The translations under genes were made by a program, and so were the position numbers. Shown here one piece after another: positions 1-6,994 of a stretch of DNA of 7,179 bases. The stretch is from JADGGV01 sp035715725. Its GTDB lineage: Bacteria; Gemmatimonadota; Gemmatimonadetes; Longimicrobiales; RSA9. The notes beneath the pieces are model-generated. The model had not been told where the DNA came from, did no database searches, and saw only the letters and a program-made list of their open reading frames with translations. The stretch spans positions 1 to 7,179 of the forward strand of contig DASTKT010000016.1 of assembly GCA_035715725.1 (NCBI GenBank), read 5' to 3'. Each line of letters starts with the position of its first letter. The stretch's first letter is position 1.

Positions 1-1095
<1,095 letters not shown>

Positions 1096-1105
1096 GTGCC
1101 CTCTG

Positions 1106-1110
1106 CTCCT
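1106..1110 (-). promoter_or_regulatory. Ribosome binding site of the poly-HAMP gene
   Basis: Read on the minus strand, AGGAG lies 10 nt before the ATG at 1095, with a second purine run (AGAGGG) closer in. This supports the ATG at 1095 as the start, and no alternative in-frame start with a better site was seen. Confidence 0.6.
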
Positions 1111-1152
1111 GGGATGTTCGGGAAACGGCAAAACGCGCGGCTCCCGCTGGAT

Positions 1153-1167
1153 TTCCCCGGCGGGGAA
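1153..1167. repeat. Small inverted repeat in sensor gene leader
   Basis: TTCCCC and GGGGAA are exact complements around a GGC centre, 58 nt upstream of the sensor gene start. It could be an operator half-site pair or a leader hairpin; with only 6-bp arms in GC-rich DNA it may also be chance. Confidence 0.3.
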
Positions 1168-1371
1168 TCGGATCCCGGCGAAGCCGTTGACGCGTGGGCG
1201 ACGTAAACCGCAACAACTGGACCAGATACGGGCGCTCGGAACCCCGCTGGACCGGATGCGCGGGCGCGCGGTGGGCGGAGCGCACGAGCCGGGCCGCGTC
1301 ACGGGGCGGCGCGCGCGGGCCGGCACACGGGCCGTCGGGGCGGCCGCCGGCCGGGCGGGCTGCGCCGGTCC

Positions 1372-1456
1372 CGGCCGTGCCCGGGCGAGGCGCGCCTCGC
1401 GCTTCGTGAGCAACCGGGGGATGCGGCTGTCGCGGCCGTGCCCGGGCGGGGCGCGC
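1372..1456. repeat. 24-bp direct repeat pair in the divergent spacer
   Basis: The 24-bp blocks 1372-1395 and 1433-1456 are identical at 23 positions. Both start CGGCCGTGCCCGGGCG and end GGCGCGC; the single difference is A versus G at the 17th base. They are spaced 61 bp apart, centre to centre. The function is unknown; repeated regulator sites or a local duplication are possible. Confidence 0.55.
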
Positions 1457-1628
1457 TCAAGCGGCGCGCGCGAGAGGCCGAAACTCACGCGTGACTGCGC
1501 GATCGGGCCGCGTGGGGGTGGTGTCGTACCGGGTTCGCCGCCCCGCGGCGTGGGTCCGGTCCGCCGCTTCCGACACGCGGCCGTCGGCGCGTTCGTCCGG
1601 CGATGCCATCGCTTCATCGATCACCGCG

Positions 1629-1634
1629 AGGAGG
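1629..1634 (+). promoter_or_regulatory. Ribosome binding site fixing the GTG start of the EAL-HDOD gene
   Basis: A perfect AGGAGG sits 9 nt before GTG at 1644. The frame stays open upstream to an ATG at 1491, but that would add 51 Arg/Ser/Ala-rich residues without family similarity. The family typically starts right at the LFARQPIFD motif, as the GTG start does here. Confidence 0.85.
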
Positions 1635-1643
1635 AGAGACCCG

Positions 1644-2861
1644 GTGCTGTTCGCGCGTCAGCCCATCTTCGATCGTTCGGGTCAGGTCGTCGGTTACGAG
1701 CTGCTGTACCGTTCCGAGGAGAGTCCGGAGCGGGCGGCGGGCGCGGGGGCCGATACCATGCTGAGCACGGTGCTGGTCGACGCCGTGCTGGAGATCGGCC
1801 TGGATGCCGCCGCGGACGGGCGGCAGGCGTTCCTGAATTTCTCGGAGACGCACCTGGTGGAGGGCGTCGCGAGCCTGCTGGACCCGAGCGCGGTGGTGGT
1901 GGAGGTGCAGGAGGACGTGGCGGCCACGTCGCAGGTGGTGGTGGCGTGCGAGCGGCTGCGGGCGGCGGGCTACAGGCTGGCGCTGGACAATTTCCGTCTG
2001 GGGGATCCGCGGACGCCGCTGCTGGAGCACGCGTCGCTGGTGAAGGTGGACACGCTGTCGCACGACGAGGCGAGCCTGGCGGCGCTGGCGGAATCGGTGC
2101 GCGGGCGGGCGACGCTGGTGGCGACGCGGGTGGAGGACGCGGCGGTGCGGGACCGCTGCCAGGCGCTGGGGTTCGAGCTGTTCCAGGGGTACTTCTTCCG
2201 GAAGCCCGAGCTGGTGCAGCGGAAGGATCTGACGCCGGACGTGATCCGCACGCTGACGCTGATGAACCTGCTGCGCGACCCGGAGGTGGCGCAGGCGGAG
2301 GTGGTGGAGGGGTTCCGGGGCGACCCGGCGCTGACGGTGAAGCTGCTGCGGATGGCGAACTCCGCGGCGGTCGGCGCGCGGGAGGTCTCGTCGATCCCGC
2401 ACGCGATCGGCCTGCTCGGGCGCGGCCCGCTCTACCGCTGGGTGGCGCTGATCTTCGCCGCGGCGGCGGGGCGGACGACGGGGATGAAGGGCGAGTTGCT
2501 GCGGGAGGTGCTGATCCGGGCGCGCTTCTGCGAGAGCGCGGCGGAGCGGGCCGGGCTGCTGGACTCGGGGGAGGCGTTCCTGGTCGGGCTGTTCTCGCGG
2601 CTCGAGCCGCTGCTCGGTGTCCCGCTGAGCGAGCTGCTGGACCAGGTCCGCCTGGCGGAGCCGGTCGAGCGCGCGCTCACGGAGCGGGCGGGCTTCCTGG
2701 CCTGGGTGCTGGAACTGGCGGAAGCGCACGAGGCCGCCGACTGGGAGCGCGCCGGCAACGTGGCGGAGTCGGCCGGGCTCGACGAGCTCGCGGTCTCGGA
2801 CTGCTACCTGGATGCGCTGGCGTGGATGCGGACCTCGATGGAGCAGCTCGCGGCGGCGTGA
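1644..2861 (+). CDS. EAL-HDOD (YuxH-type) signalling protein with degenerate EAL site
   Basis: This is a 405-residue protein starting at GTG with VLFARQPIFD, the classic N-terminus of COG3434 EAL-HDOD proteins, and of normal family length. The EAL-like domain spans about residues 2-190: ELLYR (19-23, the EAL signature Glu kept), LNFSE (64-68), VVVEVQED (84-91), LALDNF (112-117), LVKVDT (132-137), ATRVED (160-165) and FQGYFFRKP (180-188). Active c-di-GMP phosphodiesterases carry DDF and AEGVE where this has DNF and ATRVE, so hydrolysis is probably lost or weak while ligand or partner binding may remain. An HDOD domain covers about 200-390 (LTVKLLRMANS, SSIPHAIGLLGRGPLYRWV) and lacks the HD catalytic dyad, as usual for HDOD. 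There is no signal peptide or membrane helix, so it should act in the cytoplasm as a signalling scaffold. It is transcribed alone, divergent from the HAMP sensor. The family is certain; the partner is unknown. Confidence 0.93.
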   Translation: MLFARQPIFDRSGQVVGYELLYRSEESPERAAGAGADTMLSTVLVDAVLEIGLDAAADGRQAFLNFSETHLVEGVASLLDPSAVVVEVQEDVAATSQVVVACERLRAAGYRLALDNFRLGDPRTPLLEHASLVKVDTLSHDEASLAALAESVRGRATLVATRVEDAAVRDRCQALGFELFQGYFFRKPELVQRKDLTPDVIRTLTLMNLLRDPEVAQAEVVEGFRGDPALTVKLLRMANSAAVGAREVSSIPHAIGLLGRGPLYRWVALIFAAAAGRTTGMKGELLREVLIRARFCESAAERAGLLDSGEAFLVGLFSRLEPLLGVPLSELLDQVRLAEPVERALTERAGFLAWVLELAEAHEAADWERAGNVAESAGLDELAVSDCYLDALAWMRTSMEQLAAA

Positions 2862-2904
2862 GGCGTCACGGGGCGGCTTCGCGTCCGGTCGGTGCGGCGC
2901 GGAA

Positions 2905-2945
2905 GGACGGCGCCCGGTGGGGAGCGACCCCGCCGGGCGCCGTCC
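2905..2945. terminator. Bidirectional hairpin terminator between convergent genes
   Basis: GGACGGCGCCCGG (2905-2917) is perfectly complementary to 2933-2945. The stem continues through a T-G wobble and GGGG/CCCC, giving about 18 bp closed by an AGCGA loop. It lies 44 nt past the EAL-HDOD stop and 36 nt past the FUSC stop on the other strand, so it can serve both. There is no T-run on either side, as is common in very GC-rich genomes, so termination strength is inferred. Confidence 0.75.
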
Positions 2946-2981
2946 GCGTTGGCGCGGGCGGCGCCGCGTGCGTGCCGCGGC

Positions 2982-5183
2982 TCAGGTCGCCGATGCGGCG
3001 TCGCGTCGGGGCGACGTGGCGGCGCCCGCGCCTCGTTCGGCGGCGGGCGCCTGGAGCCGGACGACGCTCTCGCGCAGCACCTGGAGCTGGCGCGAGATGC
3101 CGGCCAGGCGCTCGAGCAGGAGGGGATCGGTCCCCGCCAAGACGGCGGCGGCGGCTTCCGCCGGGCCCCCGCCGGCGGGCTCGAAGGCGTCGGCGCGGGG
3201 CGGGCGGCCGGTCCGCAGCGCCTCCTCCAGCTCCTCCAGCGCCGCCTCCTGCTCGGCGACCAGGCTCTGCACCGCGGCGGCGGCGCCGGCCGGCAGCGAC
3301 ACCGGCGCCATGGTGACGAGCGCGGTCACGGAGGCGGCCAGGCGGCGGGCGAAGGTGACGGCGGCGAGGGCGGCCTCGAGGCCCGGGTCGCCAGCGGCCT
3401 CGGTGACGAAGCGCTGGGTGGAGGCCTCGGCGTTGATGAGCGCGAGGCCGACCTGGCGGCGGACCGCGGCCAGGCGGGCGGGATCGACGGGGCCGCCGCG
3501 CAGCCCGTCCACCGCGAGGCCGACGTGGCGCCGCAGCGCGCGCAGCGCGGCGGCGAGCGCGTCGGGGAAGCGGTCGCGCTCGCGGGTCGGCCAGAGGAGC
3601 AGGATGGCGCCGAGCGCGATCATCCCGCCGATGAGCGTATCCTCGATGCGGGCGCCGGCCAGGTGCCAGTCGCCGGTGCGCGCCTCGGCGAGCAGCACGA
3701 ACGTCGGCGTCGCGAGCACGGCGAAGAGCGCATAATTGATGGGCCGGACGACGACGCTCGTCCAGCCGAGCACGGCGGCCAGCGGGAGCGCCGCCGCGCG
3801 GAACGGGAGGAACGTCACGAGCAGCGCGGCGGCGGTGCCGCCCACCACCGTGCCGACCACGCGCTGCAGCGCCTTGACGACCGTGGCGCCCGCGTACGGC
3901 TGGAGGATGATGATGACCGTGAGCGTGACCCAGTAGCCGTAGCGCAGCCCGGCGGCGCGGGCGACGACGACGGCGACCGTGGCGGCGACGGCGAGGCGGA
4001 GCGCGTGGCGGAGCGCGAGCGAGTCCGCCGTCAGGTTGGAGCGGACCGGAAGCAGCGCCGCGGCGCGCCAGGGGGTCGGCCGGGGCGGCGTCGGCGCCGG
4101 GGCGCCGGCGGGCGCCGCCACGCGGTCGTCGTGGAGCCCGACGGCGGCTTCCACCGCGGCGGAGAGGAAGCTGTCGAGCTGCGTCTCGAGGCGGGCGACC
4201 TCGCGGATCTGCGCGCGGGCCACCGGGTCGCGCACGTCCGGCGGGGCGACGTCGGCCGCGGCGCGCGCCACGCCCGGCACCGTCGCCGGAGCCTGCTCGC
4301 GCTCCACCAGCGCGGCCACCTCGCGCGCGGTGCGGGCGAAGCTCTCCATGGCGCGGGCCGCCTCCGCCGTGGCCGGCTCGCGCTCCGATTCCAGCACGTC
4401 GAGGAGGGCGACGAGGCGGGCGAACGCCTGCTCCGCGGAGGCCGTGAGCACGAGGAGGCGCTCGCCGCGGCCGCTCTCGCCGGCGCGGCCGCGGCGGGTG
4501 GCGGTCAGGATCCGGCGTGCCTCCTCCAGCGTGTTGCGGAGCGCGGGGTGCCGCGCCGCGATGAAGCCGGGCCAGTCGGCCTCGCCGCCGCCGGGGCGCG
4601 CGAGCGAGACGGCCGCCTCGGCGTAGCCGGCGAGCGCGCGGTACGCCCGGGCGACGGCGAGGCGCGCCGGCCGGTAGTAGCGGATCGGCCAGAGCACGAG
4701 CGAGAGCGTCATGGCCCAGGCGCCGCCGGCCAGGACGAGCGCGGCGCGCAGCGCCGCGGCCGCCGGCGGCCCGGGCTGCGCGAGCGACGCGGCGAAGATG
4801 ATGGCCGCGGAGTTGCCGACCGTCGTCGCCCCGGTGCCCCAGACGCGGGCGAAGCCCGCCAGGAAGCCCGCGACGAACATGAGCACGGCCGCGACCGGGA
4901 GCGAGGCGCCGAACGTGGCCGCCGCGGCGGCGACGGCGGCGGCGACCGAGAGGCCGCCCATGACGAGGGCGCGAGAGCGGTACGAGCCGCCCGGGTCCGC
5001 CAGGCTCACGAGGTAGCCGGCCAGCCCCGCCCAGGACGCGGACACGCGCCCGAACGCGAAGCCGATGGCCATCGGCACGATGATGGCCGTCGCGGCGCGG
5101 AGCCCCGCGGTGAACGCGAGGCGGGCCGGCGCGGGGCGCAACGACTCGCGGAGCGGCTGGACGAGCCGGTGCGTCAGGGCCAT
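2982..5183 (-). CDS. FUSC-family inner membrane protein (YccS/AaeB-like)
   Basis: This 733-residue protein has the duplicated FUSC layout. The first hydrophobic bundle is at about residues 22-166 (several helices, ending LVLWPIRYYRP). A soluble, helical, charged region covers about 170-385, including a Pro/Ala-rich linker (APAPTPPRPTP). A second bundle runs about 393-531 with the family-typical YWVTLTVIIILQP (417-429) and QRVVGTVVGG (440-449) motifs, closing with LLLWPTRERDRF. A helical cytoplasmic tail follows (540-733), including a Glu-rich coil near 643-656. Relatives include fusaric-acid resistance proteins and E. coli AaeB (aromatic acid efflux) and YccS; the substrate here cannot be told. 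ATG at 5183 is the only start after an in-frame TGA upstream, but no Shine-Dalgarno precedes it. Instead there are tandem copies of its own start region. It is probably a separate unit from yceI, because a hairpin lies between them. Confidence 0.88.
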   Translation of the reverse strand: MALTHRLVQPLRESLRPAPARLAFTAGLRAATAIIVPMAIGFAFGRVSASWAGLAGYLVSLADPGGSYRSRALVMGGLSVAAAVAAAAATFGASLPVAAVLMFVAGFLAGFARVWGTGATTVGNSAAIIFAASLAQPGPPAAAALRAALVLAGGAWAMTLSLVLWPIRYYRPARLAVARAYRALAGYAEAAVSLARPGGGEADWPGFIAARHPALRNTLEEARRILTATRRGRAGESGRGERLLVLTASAEQAFARLVALLDVLESEREPATAEAARAMESFARTAREVAALVEREQAPATVPGVARAAADVAPPDVRDPVARAQIREVARLETQLDSFLSAAVEAAVGLHDDRVAAPAGAPAPTPPRPTPWRAAALLPVRSNLTADSLALRHALRLAVAATVAVVVARAAGLRYGYWVTLTVIIILQPYAGATVVKALQRVVGTVVGGTAAALLVTFLPFRAAALPLAAVLGWTSVVVRPINYALFAVLATPTFVLLAEARTGDWHLAGARIEDTLIGGMIALGAILLLWPTRERDRFPDALAAALRALRRHVGLAVDGLRGGPVDPARLAAVRRQVGLALINAEASTQRFVTEAAGDPGLEAALAAVTFARRLAASVTALVTMAPVSLPAGAAAAVQSLVAEQEAALEELEEALRTGRPPRADAFEPAGGGPAEAAAAVLAGTDPLLLERLAGISRQLQVLRESVVRLQAPAAERGAGAATSPRRDAASAT

Positions 5184-5262
5184 GCGGTCGGCTGCATCAA
5201 GGCCATGCGGTCGGCCGCGTCAGCGCCATGGGGTCGGCTGCGCCAGCGCCATGGGGTCGGCG
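5180..5262 (-). repeat. 23-bp tandem repeat duplicating the FUSC start region (nested mini-ORFs)
   Basis: Four copies of a 23-bp unit start at 5180, 5203, 5226 and 5249, the last only partly conserved. Each carries the complement of an ATG, at 5183, 5206, 5229 and 5252. The unit nearest the gene contains the FUSC start and codons 1-2. Because 23 is not a multiple of 3, each upstream ATG opens a different frame. Reading from each gives 10 codons and a stop: MALAQPTPWR, MALTRPTAWP and MALMQPTAWP. Each TGA falls at bases 7-9 after the A of the next ATG, the last one inside FUSC codons 3-4. A further degenerate relic (CCGACCGCA) is seen at 5271-5279. Expression of the mini-ORFs is not shown, and no ribosome binding site is visible. 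Confidence 0.85.
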
Positions 5263-5300
5263 CGCCGGGGTGCGGTCGGGGGTGCGGCACGGCGGGAAGA

Positions 5301-5338
5301 TGCGCCGGCACCCCCGCCGTGGCGAGGGGGCCGGCGCA
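5301..5338 (-). terminator. Terminator hairpin after the YceI gene
   Basis: TGCGCCGGC (5301-5309) pairs exactly with 5330-5338. The stem continues as CCCC/GGGG and CGC/GCG with two single-base bulges, about 16 bp in all, and a CGTG loop. It begins 17 nt after the YceI stop on the minus strand and is followed there by TCTTCCC, a weak T-rich tract. It likely separates yceI transcription from the FUSC gene. Confidence 0.65.
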
Positions 5339-5354
5339 GCGGAGGCGGGGGCGG

Positions 5355-5975
5355 CTACCGGTTCGGCGCGACCGCCGGCGCGGCCGGCGTGAGCGCTTCG
5401 ACCTCGAGCTCGATCTTCACCTCGTCGCCCACGACCTGGGCGCCCTCGACGACGCGGTTGTAGAGGAGCCCGAAGTCCTGGCGCTTGATGCGGAACGTCG
5501 CCTCGGCGCCGACCCGCTTGCGGCCCTGCGGCGCCGGCACCGGCCCGGACAGCTCGAAGGGGACGCGGACCTCCTTCGTCACGTCGCGGATCGTGAGGTC
5601 GCCGACGAGCGCGAGCCCGTCCGCGGTCTTCTCCACGCGCTTGCCGGCGAACGTGATGCGCGGGTACTTCGCGACGTCGAAGAAGTTCGCGCTGCGCAGG
5701 TCGTCGTCGCGGCGCGCGACCTCGGTGTTGATGCTGGCGGCGTCGATCTCGACGTCGACGCGGGAGCGCGTGATGTCCTGCGGGTCCAGCTCGATCGTGC
5801 CGGAGAACTTGTTGAACTTCCCACGGACGTTCGACACCATCATGTGCCGGACCGAGAAGCCGACGTAGCTGTGGTTCGGGTCGATCTCGTAGCGCTCGGG
5901 GGCCGGCGGCCGGCCGCTCCCGAGGAGCACGACGGACGCGGCGAGCAGCGCGAGGCCGCGGGTGAAGCCGGGCAT
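5355..5975 (-). CDS. yceI: YceI-family secreted lipid-binding protein
   Basis: This 206-residue precursor has a signal peptide at about residues 1-21 (MPGFTRG, then a hydrophobic core LALLAASVVLLGSG; no lipobox Cys), so it is exported to the periplasm. The YceI domain fills about 28-195 with the family landmarks YEIDPNHSYVGFSVRHMM (29-46), VRGKFNKFSGTIELD (50-64), SINTEVARRDDDLRS (81-95), FFDVAKYPRITF (98-109), RIKRQDFGL (162-170) and VVGDEVKIELEVEA (181-194). Family members form an elongated lipocalin-like barrel that binds polyisoprenoid chains, shown for the Thermus homologue. The ligand role here is inferred. The length is normal. ATG at 5975 is chosen over an upstream in-frame ATG at 6056 because it has GGAGG 7 nt away and places the signal peptide at the N-terminus. 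It is divergent from the JAMM peptidase and upstream of FUSC, with a terminator between. Confidence 0.94.
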   Translation of the reverse strand: MPGFTRGLALLAASVVLLGSGRPPAPERYEIDPNHSYVGFSVRHMMVSNVRGKFNKFSGTIELDPQDITRSRVDVEIDAASINTEVARRDDDLRSANFFDVAKYPRITFAGKRVEKTADGLALVGDLTIRDVTKEVRVPFELSGPVPAPQGRKRVGAEATFRIKRQDFGLLYNRVVEGAQVVGDEVKIELEVEALTPAAPAVAPNR

Positions 5976-5982
5976 TCGGTGT

Positions 5983-5987
5983 CCTCC
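5983..5987 (-). promoter_or_regulatory. Ribosome binding site of yceI
   Basis: On the minus strand, GGAGG within the purine run GGGGGAGGA lies 7 nt before the ATG at 5975. It decides the start in favour of the 206-residue form with a proper signal peptide. Confidence 0.8.
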
Positions 5988-6022
5988 CCCTACTCCGGTG
6001 GTCGATTCGGTGCCGGCGGGAT

Positions 6023-6045
6023 ACCCCTCCTCGCGGGGGAGGGGT
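6023..6045. repeat. GC-rich hairpin in the yceI leader / divergent spacer
   Basis: ACCCCTCC (6023-6030) and GGAGGGGT (6038-6045) are exact complements around a 7-nt loop. GCCGG at 6012-6016 and CCGGC at 6046-6050 can add an outer 5-bp stem with an asymmetric bulge. It lies 48-70 nt upstream of the yceI start. Palindromes of this CCCCTCC...GGAGGGG type are frequent between genes in GC-rich soil bacteria, so a dispersed repeat is as likely as a leader regulator. Confidence 0.45.
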
Positions 6046-6110
6046 CCGGCGGTCACGGAGCCGAGTGCCGGGGGCGGGGTCGCGGTTCCCGAACGCGAGA
6101 ACGGATCGGG

Positions 6111-6138
6111 TGCGGGTACGGGTGCGGGTACGGGTACG
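6111..6138. repeat. Hexanucleotide tandem repeat (TRCGGG) upstream of the JAMM gene
   Basis: Four full hexamers and a partial fifth, TGCGGG-TACGGG-TGCGGG-TACGGG-TACG, end 22 nt before the JAMM start. In the JAMM frame it would read as alternating Val-Arg if translation began at the upstream ATG (6065). With the preferred start at 6161 it is non-coding. Length changes by slippage would alter promoter or leader spacing without changing frame. Confidence 0.75.
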
Positions 6139-6144
6139 AACGTC

Positions 6145-6150
6145 GGAGGG
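6145..6150 (+). promoter_or_regulatory. Ribosome binding site of the JAMM gene
   Basis: GGAGGG precedes ATG at 6161 by 10 nt, slightly long but acceptable. It favours this start over ATG at 6065, which would add 32 residues including a Val-Arg repeat not seen in the family. Confidence 0.6.
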
Positions 6151-6160
6151 TGCGGGGCAC

Positions 6161-6583
6161 ATGATCCGGGTGGTGCGGGCGGCGTTGGACGAGCTGCTGC
6201 GACAGGCGCGGGCGGCGTATCCGCGGGAGTGCTGCGGCGCGCTGCTGGGGCGCGAGAACGGGGGCGAGCGCCTGGTGCTGCGCGTGGCGGGCGTCGCCAA
6301 TGCGGACGCCGAGCCGCGGCGGGGCTACCTCATCGAGGCGGAGGAGGTGCGGCGGCTGGAGGCGGCGGCGGACGCGGAGGGGCTCGTCGTGCTCGGCTTC
6401 TACCACTCGCACCCGGACCACCCGGCGGTCCCCTCGGCGCGCGACCGCGAGAGCGCGTGGCCCTGGTACAGCTACGTGATCGTCCCGGCGGCGGCGGGAG
6501 CGGTGGGGCCGCCGCGCGCCTGGCGGCTCGCGGAGGGGGCGGACGGGGTGAGGGAGGAGGAGATGCCGGTGGAAGGGGAGTAG
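6161..6583 (+). CDS. JAMM/MPN+ zinc metallopeptidase (prokaryotic JAB, M67 family)
   Basis: This is a 140-residue single-domain protein, normal for prokaryotic JAB peptidases. The full JAMM zinc site is visible: Glu23 in YPRECCGALLG (20-30), then H82-S-H84-P-D-H-P-A-V-P-S92-A-R-D95, with His82, His84 and Asp95 as zinc ligands and Glu23 and Ser92 completing the active site. It should therefore be catalytically competent. Known relatives cleave isopeptide or peptide bonds after the Gly-Gly end of ubiquitin-like or sulfur-carrier proteins (for example Mec, which frees cysteine from CysO) or act as desampylases. Usual partners (ThiS/MoaD-like carrier, ThiF/MoeB, CysM) are not in the window, so the substrate is unknown. 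There is no signal peptide; it should be cytoplasmic. It is divergent from yceI. The C-terminal residues after about 124 are acidic and unstructured-looking. Confidence 0.93.
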   Translation: MIRVVRAALDELLRQARAAYPRECCGALLGRENGGERLVLRVAGVANADAEPRRGYLIEAEEVRRLEAAADAEGLVVLGFYHSHPDHPAVPSARDRESAWPWYSYVIVPAAAGAVGPPRAWRLAEGADGVREEEMPVEGE

Positions 6584-6644
6584 GGCGGTGGCGACGGCCT
6601 TCGTCCGCGTTCGCGGGCGCGGCTGCGGGCGGGAACGGAAATTT

Positions 6645-6801
6645 TCACCGCAGAGGCGCAGAGGGCTCAGAGGGTTGGCGGGCGGCGGAGGCTCGCCGGG
6701 GTGACGCACCTCCCTTGGATGTCATGTCCGGCGTACGCAGGCGGCGCGGCGTGTTGCCGGAATCGTGCGGCCGCCTTTTGCGGCTCCGCGCCTCTGCGTG
6801 A
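6645..6801. repeat. Inverted-repeat-bounded intergenic element (GCAGAGGCGC type)
   Basis: TCACCGCAGAGGCGC at 6645-6659 is mirrored by GCGCCTCTGCGTGA at 6788-6801, complementary apart from one unpaired C, about 130 bp apart. The left arm continues as AGAGGGCTCAGAGGG. Sequences of the form CACCGCAGAGGCGCAGAGG recur between genes in many environmental bacteria, so this is probably a non-coding dispersed element. No transposase gene is present. Whether it is repeated elsewhere in this genome cannot be seen here. Confidence 0.6.
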
Positions 6802-6907
6802 GCGGGGGTGCGCGCCGGGGCGTGGCGCAATCGGCCAGAAACCGGTGGGTTCTTGGAGTTCACCGGGCTGTCTGGGCCCGCGGCGTCCAGGCGGGCACGG
6901 GTTGCGA

Positions 6908-6974
6908 CCCGGTTGCCGTGAACGCCGCACGCGCCGGCGTCGCGGAGACGCGTGCGGCGTTGACGGCAATCCGG
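6908..6974. repeat. Long hairpin, 21-bp arms
   Basis: Positions 6913-6933 and 6949-6969 are complementary at 20 of 21 positions (one G/G mismatch at the eighth base), around a 15-nt loop that can itself form a small CGTC/GACG stem. A G-T wobble and a G-C pair extend the base. Arms begin TTGCCGTGAACGCC and end GGCGTTGACGGCAA. It could be a terminator for a gene beyond the right edge, a structured RNA, or a cruciform or binding site; no T-run follows. Confidence 0.75.
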
Positions 6975-6994
6975 CGCCGGCCCGCCAAACGCCG

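Larger units (their letters stand above)
1096..1643. other. Divergent intergenic region (548 bp), no gene recognised
   Basis: This spacer separates two divergently transcribed signalling genes and must hold both promoters. No reading frame in it resembles a protein family; the open frames are Arg/Ala/Gly-rich artefacts of GC content. The least GC-rich part is around 1150-1240 (relatively AT-containing, with caacaactgg at 1211-1220), which is the likeliest place for the minus-strand promoter. No convincing -35/-10 pair was found. It contains a short inverted repeat (TTCCCC-GGC-GGGGAA, 1153-1167), a 14-bp direct repeat (12/14 identical) at 1217-1230 and 1247-1260, and a 24-bp near-identical pair at 1372-1395 and 1433-1456. 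Confidence 0.6.

Noticed and set aside
1185..1215. TTGACG as a plus-strand -35 box for the EAL-HDOD gene
   Set aside because: No matching -10 at a suitable distance (GCAACA at 17 bp), and it is over 400 bp from the start codon.
1491..1643. N-terminal extension of the EAL-HDOD protein from ATG 1491
   Set aside because: The extra 51 residues have no family similarity, and the GTG at 1644 has a perfect AGGAGG and matches the family's usual start.
5976..6056. Longer YceI start at 6056
   Set aside because: It would bury the signal peptide 27 residues in; the downstream ATG has a strong ribosome binding site.
6085..6106. LexA-like or other palindromic operator (GTTCCCGAACGCGAGAAC)
   Set aside because: The GAAC/GTTC elements are arranged partly as direct repeats and do not match a known operator spacing.
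2892..6164. A 1090-codon open frame on the plus strand
   Set aside because: It lies antisense to the clearly recognisable FUSC and YceI genes, and the translation is a Gly/Arg/Glu/Asp-rich artefact of their codon bias.
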